This document shows positions 28,740 to 36,296 of a DNA stretch of 36,693 nt, one piece after another. The DNA is from a virus. Position numbers and translations under genes: made by a program. Numbering within the stretch: position 1 is the stretch's first letter; the number at the start of each line of letters is the position of its first letter. The stretch lies in IMG/VR virus record IMGVR_UViG_3300008448_000282, positions 1-36,693 of that record. One strand, written 5' to 3'. The notes under the pieces are model-generated. The model searched no databases, was not told where the DNA came from, and saw only the letters and a list, made by a program, of their open reading frames with translations.

Positions 28740-29433
28740 CTATACCATCATCTGTCATATCAGTTTTTATTCTGAAATATGTTGCAAGTAGTTTTTGAGA
28801 AGCAAGTTCTAAAACTTGTTTTTCTAGATAGCCTGGCAGGTAAAATTCTTTATCTAATGGATTTTTACAAATTTCTTCCACTGGAGTTTCTGGTGAACCA
28901 CATCCACATTCAGGATACATAATCTCATTAGGAACATCTTCTTCAAATAATGCAGCCACCCTGATTGATTGAAGAAGAGGGTTGCTTACATAAAGATATC
29001 CATTTACAATCCAGTAGTATTCTTCTTTCTTGATGATGGGAAGCTTGAGGAGATTTACATATCTGTTGATTGTAATCTCTTTTAACTTCTTTCCTTTTCC
29101 TCCCATAGCGTTTATGGAATAAACACCTTGGATGACATATTGATAGTTTCCTTCAGATATACGAGGAAGTTTATATTTACTTCTGGCAACAGTGCATTCG
29201 TCTGCATATTCACAACATTCAGAAATAGGAACTTCCACCATCTCTAAACAAGGAATGGTGGTAAACAATGTATCAGTTGCCCAAAGTTTTCTGAGATTAG
29301 TCTCTCTTTTGATTAACATAAGAGAGTTGTTTCTGATCTCAGAAGCAATCACCCTATCTGTAATAAGAGAGTCTGTAGAAAGCAACTTGTGCATACTACG
29401 TACATCCGAAACTAGCTTTCTTAATGTTGACAT
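28705..29433 (-). CDS. Probable ring/collar (connector) protein, 242 aa
   Basis: It lies between the phosphoesterase and the IHF-like gene, where crAss-like phages code for portal-attached ring proteins. The N-terminus is helical (STLRKLVSDVRSMHKLLSTD). A beta-rich middle holds EEYYWIVNGYLYVSNP, and the end is a helix (GYLEKQVLELASQKLLATYF). This layout resembles that of the 243-aa gene product further upstream, which ends TYLEDELLDLTVQNLAMY. Two Cys-rich loops are seen (SECCEYADEC and PECGCGSPE). No enzymatic motif. Ring function is inferred from context and layout. Confidence 0.5.
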   Translation of the reverse strand: MSTLRKLVSDVRSMHKLLSTDSLITDRVIASEIRNNSLMLIKRETNLRKLWATDTLFTTIPCLEMVEVPISECCEYADECTVARSKYKLPRISEGNYQYVIQGVYSINAMGGKGKKLKEITINRYVNLLKLPIIKKEEYYWIVNGYLYVSNPLLQSIRVAALFEEDVPNEIMYPECGCGSPETPVEEICKNPLDKEFYLPGYLEKQVLELASQKLLATYFRIKTDMTDDGIDGQAPNAKPTS

Positions 29434-29438
29434 ATTAT

Positions 29439-30674
29439 TTATATTCTACTTTCAAATTCTCCTATCTTTCCATAGATAGGATCGTAAATAAGAGCAATTC
29501 CTGCTCGTATGTTATTAACATAGTTATTATCCAAATGCCATCTGTCAGTTCCTGATAAACTAGGCATTTGTTGTATTCTCACACCTTTCACCTCTTTTGC
29601 CATATAATGATGCTTGTCTCCTGTGTGCACCTCACGATAGACAGCTTTTCCAAAACTGCAAGCTGAATTATTGTTAGTGGCAAATAAAAGAGGAAGGTCA
29701 TCTATTTTACAATTACCATGATGGTAACCAATAAATGTATTTCCTAATACAATAGATTTAGTTGTTGAATGTTCTCTCTGAAACACAACCTTGTGATTTT
29801 CTCTGAAGAACACATCCAGTGCGTGGGCAAGATAGAATGATTTGGTTCTATCATGATTTCCCTGTACCAGAATAACTTCTACACTATTAGCTACAGATTG
29901 TAAATAGTTAATTGATGTCACTAGCAAATCAAACCCTTCTTCATATTCATGATTGTATTCTACAAGAACATCTTGAGGAGTACCGTTTGTAGTTTGATTA
30001 TGATAGTTGTCTGTATGGAAAAAGTCATTTGATATTGGGAAAACAATCTTGTTTATAACAAATGAATTTCTAACTCTTTCTACAAGATCTGCAATCACTC
30101 CCAGATATTGGTTCTTCTTGTCTTGTATAGTTTCTCCTTCAAGAGTCTTTTTGGCTAAGTGAAAGTCACATACAGAAACCTCTACATCAACATGTGGTTT
30201 ATTAAAAGTGTCATCCACTTTTCTAATAATTATATCAGATGGTTTGTAGTTCTGTAAAAATTCAGCAAAGTCTTCTATTGTATAATCATCTGATTTTTTA
30301 AGAGTGGCAAATACAGAAGATGTAAACTTACCATTAGACTTTTGCTTAGTCCAATAGTTGGAGATTTTATACTTGTCAAGGTTTATCTTGTGAAGCTTAG
30401 CCAGCTCAAGATCATCTTTTGGTTCAAAGGTGGTTTCAATAGTGCTTTTCACTGTACCTCTCTCATTATTCACCTCTACAACATGTTCTTCAAGAGCACT
30501 TACATACACTGCTGTTTCTGCCTCATCCCTCACTGAATCTTTATTTCTTAGTTCTTTTATCAGATCTTCAACCTCTTCTTCTGTTATGTTAAGTTTTTTG
30601 GCATAAAAACTTTTACTTTTTTTCCAGCTGAGCATCTGTTCAAGCTGATGTAAAAGGCTGTGATTCTCCTGCAT
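29439..30674 (-). CDS. Calcineurin-like metallophosphoesterase, 411 aa, with helical N-terminal extension
   Basis: The C-terminal part has the metal-binding motifs of the calcineurin-like family: VCDFHLA (D170, H172), ISNDFFHTDN (D217), VQGNHDR (N273, H274, D275), IGYHHGN (H318, H319) and HTGDKHH (H350-H356). Such enzymes hydrolyse phosphoester bonds with two metal ions; the relatives SbcD and Mre11 act on DNA. The first 50 residues contain a helix-turn-helix-like segment (SKSFYAKKLNITEEEVEDLI), then a variable region to about 140. The gene is the first after a strong terminator and has a 117-base leader, so it probably starts its own transcript. Phosphoesterases near virion genes occur in several large Bacteroidota phages; substrate and packaging status are unknown. 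Confidence 0.75.
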   Translation of the reverse strand: MQENHSLLHQLEQMLSWKKSKSFYAKKLNITEEEVEDLIKELRNKDSVRDEAETAVYVSALEEHVVEVNNERGTVKSTIETTFEPKDDLELAKLHKINLDKYKISNYWTKQKSNGKFTSSVFATLKKSDDYTIEDFAEFLQNYKPSDIIIRKVDDTFNKPHVDVEVSVCDFHLAKKTLEGETIQDKKNQYLGVIADLVERVRNSFVINKIVFPISNDFFHTDNYHNQTTNGTPQDVLVEYNHEYEEGFDLLVTSINYLQSVANSVEVILVQGNHDRTKSFYLAHALDVFFRENHKVVFQREHSTTKSIVLGNTFIGYHHGNCKIDDLPLLFATNNNSACSFGKAVYREVHTGDKHHYMAKEVKGVRIQQMPSLSGTDRWHLDNNYVNNIRAGIALIYDPIYGKIGEFESRI

Positions 30675-30727
30675 AAGGAATGATTTAGTTAAAATTGGGG
30701 TAAAGATAGTAACTTATTTCAGATTTA

Positions 30728-30760
30728 CCAAATTATTTTAACTAGATGAATTATATACAA
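30728..30760 (-). promoter_or_regulatory. Weak candidate promoter upstream of the phosphoesterase gene
   Basis: On the minus strand, TTG (30758-30760) is followed after 22 bases by TAATTTGG (30728-30735), one mismatch from TAnnTTTG. It lies between the terminator at 30786-30814 and the start at 30674, where a new promoter is expected. The very AT-rich context makes chance matches likely. Confidence 0.3.
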
Positions 30761-30785
30761 TAATTAAATTAATTAGAAATTAAGC

Positions 30786-30814
30786 AAAAACCCCCAATGT
30801 GGATACATCGGGGG
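30786..30814 (-). terminator. Intrinsic terminator closing the fibre block
   Basis: On the minus strand CCCCGATGT pairs with ACATTGGGG around the loop ATCC (one G-U pair; further C-G pairing at the base), and TTTTTG follows directly. It lies about 50 bases after the stop of the 127-aa gene. It separates the capsid/fibre transcript from the phosphoesterase/tail transcript. Confidence 0.85.
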
Positions 30815-30862
30815 AAACTTCCTGTAAAACCAACAAAACAGGATTTTTGAAAATCATCAAAC

Positions 30863-31246
30863 TTACAATATAATAATAGTAGTAGTTGTTGTCGTTGTAC
30901 TTGTACTTGTTGTAGTAGTAGTGGTTGGTGCTATAGTGGTGGTTGTAGTAGTAGTAGTGGTGCAACCACTCAATATTTCACACAACAATAACTTTAATGA
31001 AGGATTTGTGTTTATAACATTTAATATTTGCAAAGCCATGTTTTCAGGACAAACTATGTCATCTATCTTCTGTAGAGCCACTGTTAATGGGTCACAGGTA
31101 GAAATTTCTGTACATGGCAGATTTCCTCCATTGTAAAAGACGTTATCTGTATTAGTTTTATAGACATTACAAGGATCAACACCACAATGTTTTGGATAGG
31201 TGTTTCCACTTAGATTATAACAAGGAGTACCAGATTTACAGCCCAT
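30863..31246 (-). CDS. Short fibre-base-like protein, 127 aa, with shared anchor motif and Thr-rich tail
   Basis: The protein starts MGCKSGTPC and has, at residues 36-58, NVFYNGGNLPCTEISTCDPL. This resembles residues 18-37 of the neighbouring 361-aa fibre (CVKYTGIDVPVLGIQKGDSL): shared V-x-Y-x-G-x-x-[LV]-P-x-x-x-I-x-x-x-D-x-L. I read this as a common anchor to the virion. A short helical part follows, then about 30 residues that are nearly all Thr, and the chain ends IIIL. No receptor-binding domain follows. It could be a fibre that lost its head, or a decoration protein. It is the last gene before the terminator. Ten bases separate it from the fibre gene. Confidence 0.65.
   Translation of the reverse strand: MGCKSGTPCYNLSGNTYPKHCGVDPCNVYKTNTDNVFYNGGNLPCTEISTCDPLTVALQKIDDIVCPENMALQILNVINTNPSLKLLLCEILSGCTTTTTTTTTIAPTTTTTTSTSTTTTTTTIIIL
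30881..30963. repeat. Thr-codon repeat in the 127-aa gene
   Basis: ACN codons repeat for about 28 codons with one IAP interruption; the plus strand reads GTNGTNGTN. Same unit as in the muzzle and 385-aa genes. Confidence 0.8.
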
Positions 31247-31256
31247 ATTTTAGATT

Positions 31257-32342
31257 TTAAGGAATGTACATTATGTAATAAGAACCAATAGCAGGCTGAT
31301 TATTAGCGTGTGCCTGTCCTCCACCAGCAGCATCAATTGTAACAGTGATACCTGTCACAGCAGTAGCTGTTTGTTGTGTAGCAGGGTCTCTGTATTCTAT
31401 ACTTGAACCACCTGTAGGGTGAGCAGTGTTTTCTTGTCCTGGGAAATTATGAAAGTGACCTGGATCAGTTACTGTAGCTACGTGCGTATGTGAAGGAATC
31501 TGGGTTGTTAAAAGTGTAACTGAATTAGCTCCAGCTGTTGTACCTACACCATAAGAAGGATTAAAAGCACTTAATGCAGGGTTAACAGCACTGCTCATAG
31601 TTCCACCTCCCATAGTGCCATCTGTAACACCCACTGGCATTCTTCCTCTTAAGTCTGGAGTGCCATTCAAACCGTTACATAAATATACATTTTCCCAATA
31701 TCCTATACCTTCACCAACAACATTCAAAGAATCCCCACCAGTAGGAAAGCCTGTGAGTGGTCCAAAATAAGGAATAGGTGAATATGGAACCATTTTGTTA
31801 TACGCCTTATTTGAAGGTGCTACACTTGCAAGATAGGCCGCAATCAATGTATTTAATTGAGATATCTTTACATAGTTTGTATCTACATCTAAAGCAAGTG
31901 CTTCAAGGTCAATTTCAAGAGCACAAACCTTATTAATGACAGCTTGTACAATAGCATGTGTGTTAGAAGAGCTTGTCACTCCAGAAAGACATTCTATTGT
32001 ATAATCTGCGTTCAATTCAGCAATGTCTGCAACAACTGCATCCACTTGTTCTTGTAGATCACAAGCAGCTTTTATAAGAGCGGTAATTAAATCTACAACA
32101 GTGATGTCTTGACACGTAGGGAGATTCTCTTGAACAAGGGTACAAATGATTTCTGAAGGAATATCTATCTTTATACCTGTACCATCTAAGGTGGATGTTA
32201 AAAACTCAATCAATGCTTGTTCTACATAAGAAAGACTATCTCCTTTTTGTATACCTAAAACAGGTACATCTATACCTGTATATTTAACACATTGATCAGA
32301 AACAATTTCAGCGCACCCATTAAAACAATTTGAGCAACCCAT
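31257..32342 (-). CDS. Fibre protein with C-terminal phage tail-collar domain, 361 aa
   Basis: The C-terminal half carries the signature of the phage tail-collar / microcystin-dependent-protein family: DLRGRMPVG (230-238), IPSHTH (282-287), DPGHFHNF and NNQPAIGSYYIMYI (347-360). This fold trimerises and forms the tip or base of many fibres; the clustered His residues may bind metal along the trimer axis. The N-terminus is Cys-rich (MGCSNCFNGC) and then has the anchor motif CVKYTGIDVPVLGIQKGDSL. A helical, heptad-like stretch (about 85-175) probably forms the shaft. It may be a head fibre or tail fibre; its place between capsid and tail genes does not settle which. Host recognition is the likely role. 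Confidence 0.8.
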   Translation of the reverse strand: MGCSNCFNGCAEIVSDQCVKYTGIDVPVLGIQKGDSLSYVEQALIEFLTSTLDGTGIKIDIPSEIICTLVQENLPTCQDITVVDLITALIKAACDLQEQVDAVVADIAELNADYTIECLSGVTSSSNTHAIVQAVINKVCALEIDLEALALDVDTNYVKISQLNTLIAAYLASVAPSNKAYNKMVPYSPIPYFGPLTGFPTGGDSLNVVGEGIGYWENVYLCNGLNGTPDLRGRMPVGVTDGTMGGGTMSSAVNPALSAFNPSYGVGTTAGANSVTLLTTQIPSHTHVATVTDPGHFHNFPGQENTAHPTGGSSIEYRDPATQQTATAVTGITVTIDAAGGGQAHANNQPAIGSYYIMYIP

Positions 32343-32350
32343 TTTATAGT

Positions 32351-32617
32351 TTATTTATGTATTAATAATTTAACTCTGCTAGCAATTTGTTCAACTGTGT
32401 ATCCGCTAGCATAATCAGGATTACAAAGTTTGTATTGTAAAATTCTCTTATAATTTAATAAGTCAAGTGTCAATTGTCCTTGTATCTTTCTGTTCAAAGA
32501 GAACACTGTATTGTTATACAGATCTTTAGCAAGCTCTGTTAATTTACAATCAATGTCTGCAAGTAAAACAGGAACACTAGAACAATTTATACAATCTGTA
32601 AGTCTTGGTAATAACAT
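32351..32617 (-). CDS. Small structural-module protein, 88 aa
   Basis: The start MLLPRLTDCINCSS follows an A-rich leader (AGAGTAAAAAATG). The rest is helical: LLADIDCKLTELAKDLYNNT, then a long helix and a C-terminal helix (VEQIASRVKLLIHK). Four Cys are present, two in a CINC pair near the start. It overlaps the 50-aa gene upstream by 41 bases in another frame and is followed after 8 bases by the fibre gene. I recall similar short proteins next to fibres in related phages but know no function; a fibre adaptor or assembly helper is possible. Confidence 0.6.
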   Translation of the reverse strand: MLLPRLTDCINCSSVPVLLADIDCKLTELAKDLYNNTVFSLNRKIQGQLTLDLLNYKRILQYKLCNPDYASGYTVEQIASRVKLLIHK

Positions 32618-32729
32618 TTTTTACTCTTTTTGTTCCTTGTTGAGCAATAGAATGACATGCTGCACAAAGACCGTTAATCAATTGACATCCACAGCCAAAT
32701 TTAGCTCCACACTGTTTACATTGTGCCAT
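32577..32729 (-). CDS. Zinc-ribbon-like small protein, 50 aa
   Basis: A short frame from ATG 32729 to TAG 32577 starts one base after the stop of the 187-aa gene and overlaps the 88-aa gene by 41 bases. The sequence begins MAQCKQCGAKFGCGCQLING and continues with LCAACHS, giving Cys at 4, 7, 13, 15, 22 and 25 plus His 26. The CxxC...CxC...CxxCH spacing fits a compact metal-binding fold, and the chain ends in a basic tail (KRVKNVITKTYRLYKLF). The density of Cys codons and the tight spacing argue for a real gene. Role unknown; a DNA, RNA or virion-protein contact is possible. Confidence 0.65.
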   Translation of the reverse strand: MAQCKQCGAKFGCGCQLINGLCAACHSIAQQGTKRVKNVITKTYRLYKLF

Positions 32730-32730
32730 A

Positions 32731-33294
32731 TTAATAAAAGTTTGTTATATAATTTGTTCCAGAACACTGACAACCATTCTTCATAAAATTGTTTAACATC
32801 TTACTTGCCTGGTTGTAAAGTTTGTTTGCTTCATTAACAGCACAATTATTAGCAGCAGCTATTGCTCCTTGTATAAAGAAGTATATACTGTTAAGGTCAA
32901 CTTTTGCCTGTGTTTTAATAGCTCTGTCACATTCCATCATGTCAAGCTTCATAAAAGCTTCATCAAACCTTTGTTGTAATTTGTCTACACGAATTATGCT
33001 TTTCTCAACATTGTTTAAATATGCAGGAGCAACTGAATATTTTAAATAATACACCCCATCAGGAAGAGGAAGTAAGGGATCACCTACTTCTGACAGTCCT
33101 AAAGAAGTGGAATTAAATAAATTAAGTTCATTTGGTTCAAAAGGAAGAGCCACTTTACCAAAACCAGGAATTGTTATTTCAATTGTTGGAGAAGAAACAG
33201 GAGGAGATACAGGATATGTGGATGCATCAGCAATACCTAAAACTTCTACGTTATATGTTGGTATTACTAATATGTCTAATTTTAAGTCTGGCAT
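32731..33294 (-). CDS. Virion structural-module protein, 187 aa
   Basis: The N-terminal half is beta-rich with an Ig-like look (PTIEITIPGFGKVALPFEPN, then LPDGVYYLKYSVAP). The C-terminal half is helical (VDKLQQRFDEAFMKLDMMEC) and ends in a Cys-rich tail (NGCQCSGTNY). This two-part layout fits an adaptor that attaches something to the capsid or tail. It starts 16 bases after a 9-bp hairpin in its leader. It is followed after one base by the zinc-ribbon gene. I know similar proteins from crAss-like and related phages only as hypothetical structural proteins. Confidence 0.6.
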   Translation of the reverse strand: MPDLKLDILVIPTYNVEVLGIADASTYPVSPPVSSPTIEITIPGFGKVALPFEPNELNLFNSTSLGLSEVGDPLLPLPDGVYYLKYSVAPAYLNNVEKSIIRVDKLQQRFDEAFMKLDMMECDRAIKTQAKVDLNSIYFFIQGAIAAANNCAVNEANKLYNQASKMLNNFMKNGCQCSGTNYITNFY

Positions 33295-33310
33295 TGTTTC
33301 TAAATAAATA

Positions 33311-33347
33311 TGCCAGAGGATTGAGTGCTATCCTCTCACCTCTGGCA
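33311..33347 (-). promoter_or_regulatory. Leader hairpin between the 385-aa and 187-aa genes
   Basis: TGCCAGAGG and CCTCTGGCA (9 bp, perfect) enclose 19 bases that can form a smaller inner stem (TGAG/CTCA). On the minus strand TATTTATTTAG follows, and the next ATG is 16 bases away. It may be a leaky terminator that lowers expression after the abundant 385-aa protein, or an RNA end-stabiliser. Confidence 0.55.
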
Positions 33348-33381
33348 TAGGTTATATGATCAGGTTTTCTCTATTTCCTCA

Positions 33382-34539
33382 TTAAGGAATTAAAGTTGTT
33401 GTAGTGCTTGTTGTAGGCCATACAGTGGTAGTAGTGCTTGTAGTTGTGATACAAGTGTTACCACCTTCAGGAACACCCAATGCATCTTCAAGAATAGCTC
33501 CAAGTGCAGCAGAAGCAGCCTGAGGAACAGCAATGATTACCATGCTATCTTCCTTAATGTAGTCACCCCAGCTATAAACAGACTTGTCATACTCATTAAA
33601 CTTAATGTAATAAGTGTCATAAGTAGTACCAGCACTCACCCAGCTTTCAAAGTTTTCGTTGTAACCAACCATTCTGTAGAGATGCTTCAAATAACCAGCT
33701 TGGTAGCTATAGAAGTTCTTTTCTAATTGGATGATTTCATCAGAAGTACCTGTAGGATAGGAAGCACGCTGTGTAATAGTTGCTGTAGCAACAATGTTAC
33801 AATTGTCAGCCACAATAAAGTCAGCAGTGGTAGCAGGACCAGAATAAACGAAAGTACGGAAGTACATTCTATCATATTCAAAAGGAAATGCTGCTACATC
33901 ACAAGGCTGGCCATATTTAGTCAGAGGCTTACCAGAGATGCGAAGAATTGCATTAGCATCGTTACCAATTCTTTGGAACTGATAGAAAGTGCTAAAGCTA
34001 ATGTTGTCAGGATTGATACCAGGTCCTTTTTGCTGAAGCTTAAGAATAAAAGCATCAATCAAAGCAGGAACATCAACAGTGTCACAAGGATCACCGCCAC
34101 AATCGCAACAAGGAGCTTGAACAGTTACACTACGAGTGAAACCGTTAAAGTAGAGAGTGTCAATGTAAGAAGAGTGTGCACGTAATGTTAAAGTTACAGT
34201 GTCACCACATTTTACGTTCCAACCACTAACATCAGTTACCTGAGTTGCAGCTGTAGGACATCCTGTTACAGTGTACCATTCAGTTACGTTTGATTTACAA
34301 TTTCCACCTTCACCACATCCAGAGATTTTGTCTGAACGCTTAGATCCTTGTAAATAAGTGTTAACCCTACCTTGGGCAATGTAGAAATAAGGGGCACTAC
34401 CAGGAGTGTTTGTAGCTACATAGTTGTTATCAAAGATACCAACTTGGCCAGCTGTAAGGTTCTGCGTAGAGCTACCAGTTGGGAATGAATTTTGCCCCAC
34501 TGGCACTACGAAGAGCGTAGTTAATGAAAAATCAGCCAT
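33382..34539 (-). CDS. Cys-rich virion structural protein, 385 aa, with Thr-rich C-terminal tail
   Basis: MADFSLTTLFVVPVGQNSFP begins a beta-rich protein. Features: a Cys cluster SGCGEGGNC; a second cluster APCCDCGGDPCDT; a helical piece (VPALIDAFILKLQQKGPG); a domain with FPFEYDRMYFRTFVYSGP; and a tail of TTTSTTTT and TTSTTTT units ending LIP. The leader is A-rich (TAAATATAAAACAAAATG). Its place, three genes after the capsid gene, and its size fit an auxiliary capsid or head-decoration protein, but I cannot name the family with certainty. The Thr tail resembles those of the 127-aa protein and the muzzle. Confidence 0.55.
   Translation of the reverse strand: MADFSLTTLFVVPVGQNSFPTGSSTQNLTAGQVGIFDNNYVATNTPGSAPYFYIAQGRVNTYLQGSKRSDKISGCGEGGNCKSNVTEWYTVTGCPTAATQVTDVSGWNVKCGDTVTLTLRAHSSYIDTLYFNGFTRSVTVQAPCCDCGGDPCDTVDVPALIDAFILKLQQKGPGINPDNISFSTFYQFQRIGNDANAILRISGKPLTKYGQPCDVAAFPFEYDRMYFRTFVYSGPATTADFIVADNCNIVATATITQRASYPTGTSDEIIQLEKNFYSYQAGYLKHLYRMVGYNENFESWVSAGTTYDTYYIKFNEYDKSVYSWGDYIKEDSMVIIAVPQAASAALGAILEDALGVPEGGNTCITTTSTTTTVWPTTSTTTTLIP
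33394..33449. repeat. Thr-codon repeat at the end of the 385-aa gene
   Basis: ACN/TCN codons repeat in two runs split by VWP on the minus strand. Same repeat type as in the muzzle and 127-aa genes. Confidence 0.7.
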
Positions 34540-34568
34540 TTTGTTTTATATTTAAATTGTGAAAAAAC

Positions 34569-35300
34569 TTATTCGTTTGTTTGAATCCTTATCTGTGAAC
34601 TTTGTACAGCAGATTGATTTTCTGTATACATAGCAAGGTTTTGAACTGTTAAATCCAGAAGCTCGTCTTCTAAATATGTCTCAAGTTCACAATCTTGGTC
34701 TACAGAAGGTGTTCCGTCAAACTTTACATATCCAGATTTATCAATGTAAACAGGATATCTCATGTAAGATATGTAAATCTTTTTAGGTGTAAATGTACCA
34801 TCTGTAAATATACTTATTTCATCAGATGACAGGAAGTTGAATGTTTCCTGATATTCGAAAGAAGGCTTATAATGGTTGTTGTTCAGAATGAACTGTAAGT
34901 CACCATGTTTAGCCAAATCTCTATTTATCCAAATCTTTCTATCCTTACATTTACCTTTATCTGCTAATACATAACTATCGACATAGAACATGTATTTTGG
35001 AGATAGCTCATTTATTTTAGCATACCATTGATTCAGCTCAGGATTTTTAACTTTTAATTCAAGAGGTTGATTAATATAGGTGATAACTAAACTTTGTAAA
35101 TCTTCATACCGTTTCTTAAAAGAATCGAGTCCCAATCCACTCAGTGTGCTAAACCCATCAACCTTTTGTTTTATCAGCTTAATTTGAGCTTCGTTCAAAG
35201 CTAAAATCTTATCTTCTAACTGTATCTGTTGATGTACATTAGTAGATAGTTTATTTAGTCTTTGATCAATCTTATATAATAAACTATCTACAGGTATCAT
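34569..35300 (-). CDS. Probable ring/head-completion protein, 243 aa
   Basis: The start overlaps the stop of the 322-aa gene (ATGA). The N-terminus is a helical coil (YKIDQRLNKLSTNVHQQIQL). The middle is beta-rich with KIYISYMRYPVYIDKSGYV, and the end is a helix (TYLEDELLDLTVQNLAMY). The order helix, beta, helix resembles the 242-aa protein and head-tail connector proteins in general. Position two genes after the capsid gene fits a portal-ring component. No catalytic motif and no Cys cluster are seen apart from single Cys residues. The function is inferred. Confidence 0.5.
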   Translation of the reverse strand: MIPVDSLLYKIDQRLNKLSTNVHQQIQLEDKILALNEAQIKLIKQKVDGFSTLSGLGLDSFKKRYEDLQSLVITYINQPLELKVKNPELNQWYAKINELSPKYMFYVDSYVLADKGKCKDRKIWINRDLAKHGDLQFILNNNHYKPSFEYQETFNFLSSDEISIFTDGTFTPKKIYISYMRYPVYIDKSGYVKFDGTPSVDQDCELETYLEDELLDLTVQNLAMYTENQSAVQSSQIRIQTNE

Positions 35301-36265
35301 ACAGACGCAAGTTTCTTAGTTTTTAATTTTTGTTCAAGAGTGATTAGCTCGTCTTGATTATCATCATCTGCCAAGAACTTAACTAAATCATCTTCATCTC
35401 TTGCCACTTCAAACTCTCCTTCATAAACTTTACCATTAGGTTTCAATCTATATATAGAGTGTGCAAGTGCTTGTTTTACTAAATCTTTAATATGGAGCAA
35501 GTTTTCCTTCATGTCAGCAAATCTGCCAAACACTTCAATAGGATTGAGTCCCTGATATTTACCATTCTTAAACTCAGTTTGTTTCAGAACGTTATCTACT
35601 AAGTTGTATACCACTTCTTCTTTTGTATCATCTGTTACAGGAAGTCCTAACAAACGAGCCACTTTTCTCTTTCTCTCAGGAGTCATACTATCAAACTTGA
35701 CAATAGCCTTGTTGATAAGTTGCTTCTTTTTGAACATTACAGCGTTTTCAATTTCATCATCAGCTACATAAAACTGTACGTCAGCAGCATATTCACCACG
35801 CTCCCAAGCTTGATAGCTAGAAGCAATTGTTGGATGAACACGTAACCAGGAGAAAGCTAACTCTTGCAGAGGAATACTAAGATCAAAATAGTTATCTCCA
35901 TCTAACAGTTTTACAGGTTGAACATGCAATGTGTCTTCTGTAGAAGTGGAAAGTCCATAGTTCCAGAATTTAGAACGAGGACCAAGATCAATACCTCCAA
36001 GAGCATCTTGTAACTTTTGTTTAAGTGCAGTTACACGTTCAATTTCTAATTCTTTTTCCATAGGATCAGAGATTCTACGTATGTAAGATGCTTGAGGATC
36101 AAGTCCTGTTCTGTAGGTTCCATCAAGTTCTTTATAAGGATACTTGAAAACACCTGTACCAGGAATCCTTGTTAAACCTTTTAACGCAAGGCCACCTTGC
36201 ATTGTCTGAAGTTGAGAGTTGTTGTACTCTTTCTTAATAGTGGAAATTTTCCCAATCTTGCCCAT
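35297..36265 (-). CDS. Capsid-associated structural-module protein, 322 aa
   Basis: This is the first gene after the major capsid gene, with an A-rich leader. Visible: a basic N-terminus (MGKIGKISTIKKEYNN); a region with PMEKELEIERVTALKQKLQD; SIPLQELAFSWLRVHPTIAS; a helical block with MTPERKRKVARLLGLPV; and an acidic stretch near the end (ADDDNQDEL) before a basic tail. No enzyme motif, membrane segment or signal peptide. crAss-like phages have a conserved gene of about this size at this place, but its function is not known to me. A capsid-inner or portal-proximal role is possible. Confidence 0.55.
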   Translation of the reverse strand: MGKIGKISTIKKEYNNSQLQTMQGGLALKGLTRIPGTGVFKYPYKELDGTYRTGLDPQASYIRRISDPMEKELEIERVTALKQKLQDALGGIDLGPRSKFWNYGLSTSTEDTLHVQPVKLLDGDNYFDLSIPLQELAFSWLRVHPTIASSYQAWERGEYAADVQFYVADDEIENAVMFKKKQLINKAIVKFDSMTPERKRKVARLLGLPVTDDTKEEVVYNLVDNVLKQTEFKNGKYQGLNPIEVFGRFADMKENLLHIKDLVKQALAHSIYRLKPNGKVYEGEFEVARDEDDLVKFLADDDNQDELITLEQKLKTKKLASV

Positions 36266-36296
36266 AATGTAGTTATTTTTTGTGGTTTTAATTTAG

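Noticed and set aside
30858-30865. TAAGTTTG box on the minus strand as a promoter
   Set aside because: It overlaps the stop codon of the 127-aa gene and has no TTG at 17-23 bases upstream; likely chance.
30780-30965. Minus-strand frame coding for a Tyr/Asn/His-rich 61-residue peptide
   Set aside because: It is the shifted reading of the Thr-codon repeat of the 127-aa gene plus the terminator, with no independent coding signal.
31257-32342. Possible target of a diversity-generating retroelement in the fibre gene
   Set aside because: No reverse transcriptase and no template-like near-repeat of the fibre 3' end was seen in the window.
33727-34185. Plus-strand frame of 152 residues
   Set aside because: Antisense to the 385-aa structural gene with no leader or conserved pattern.
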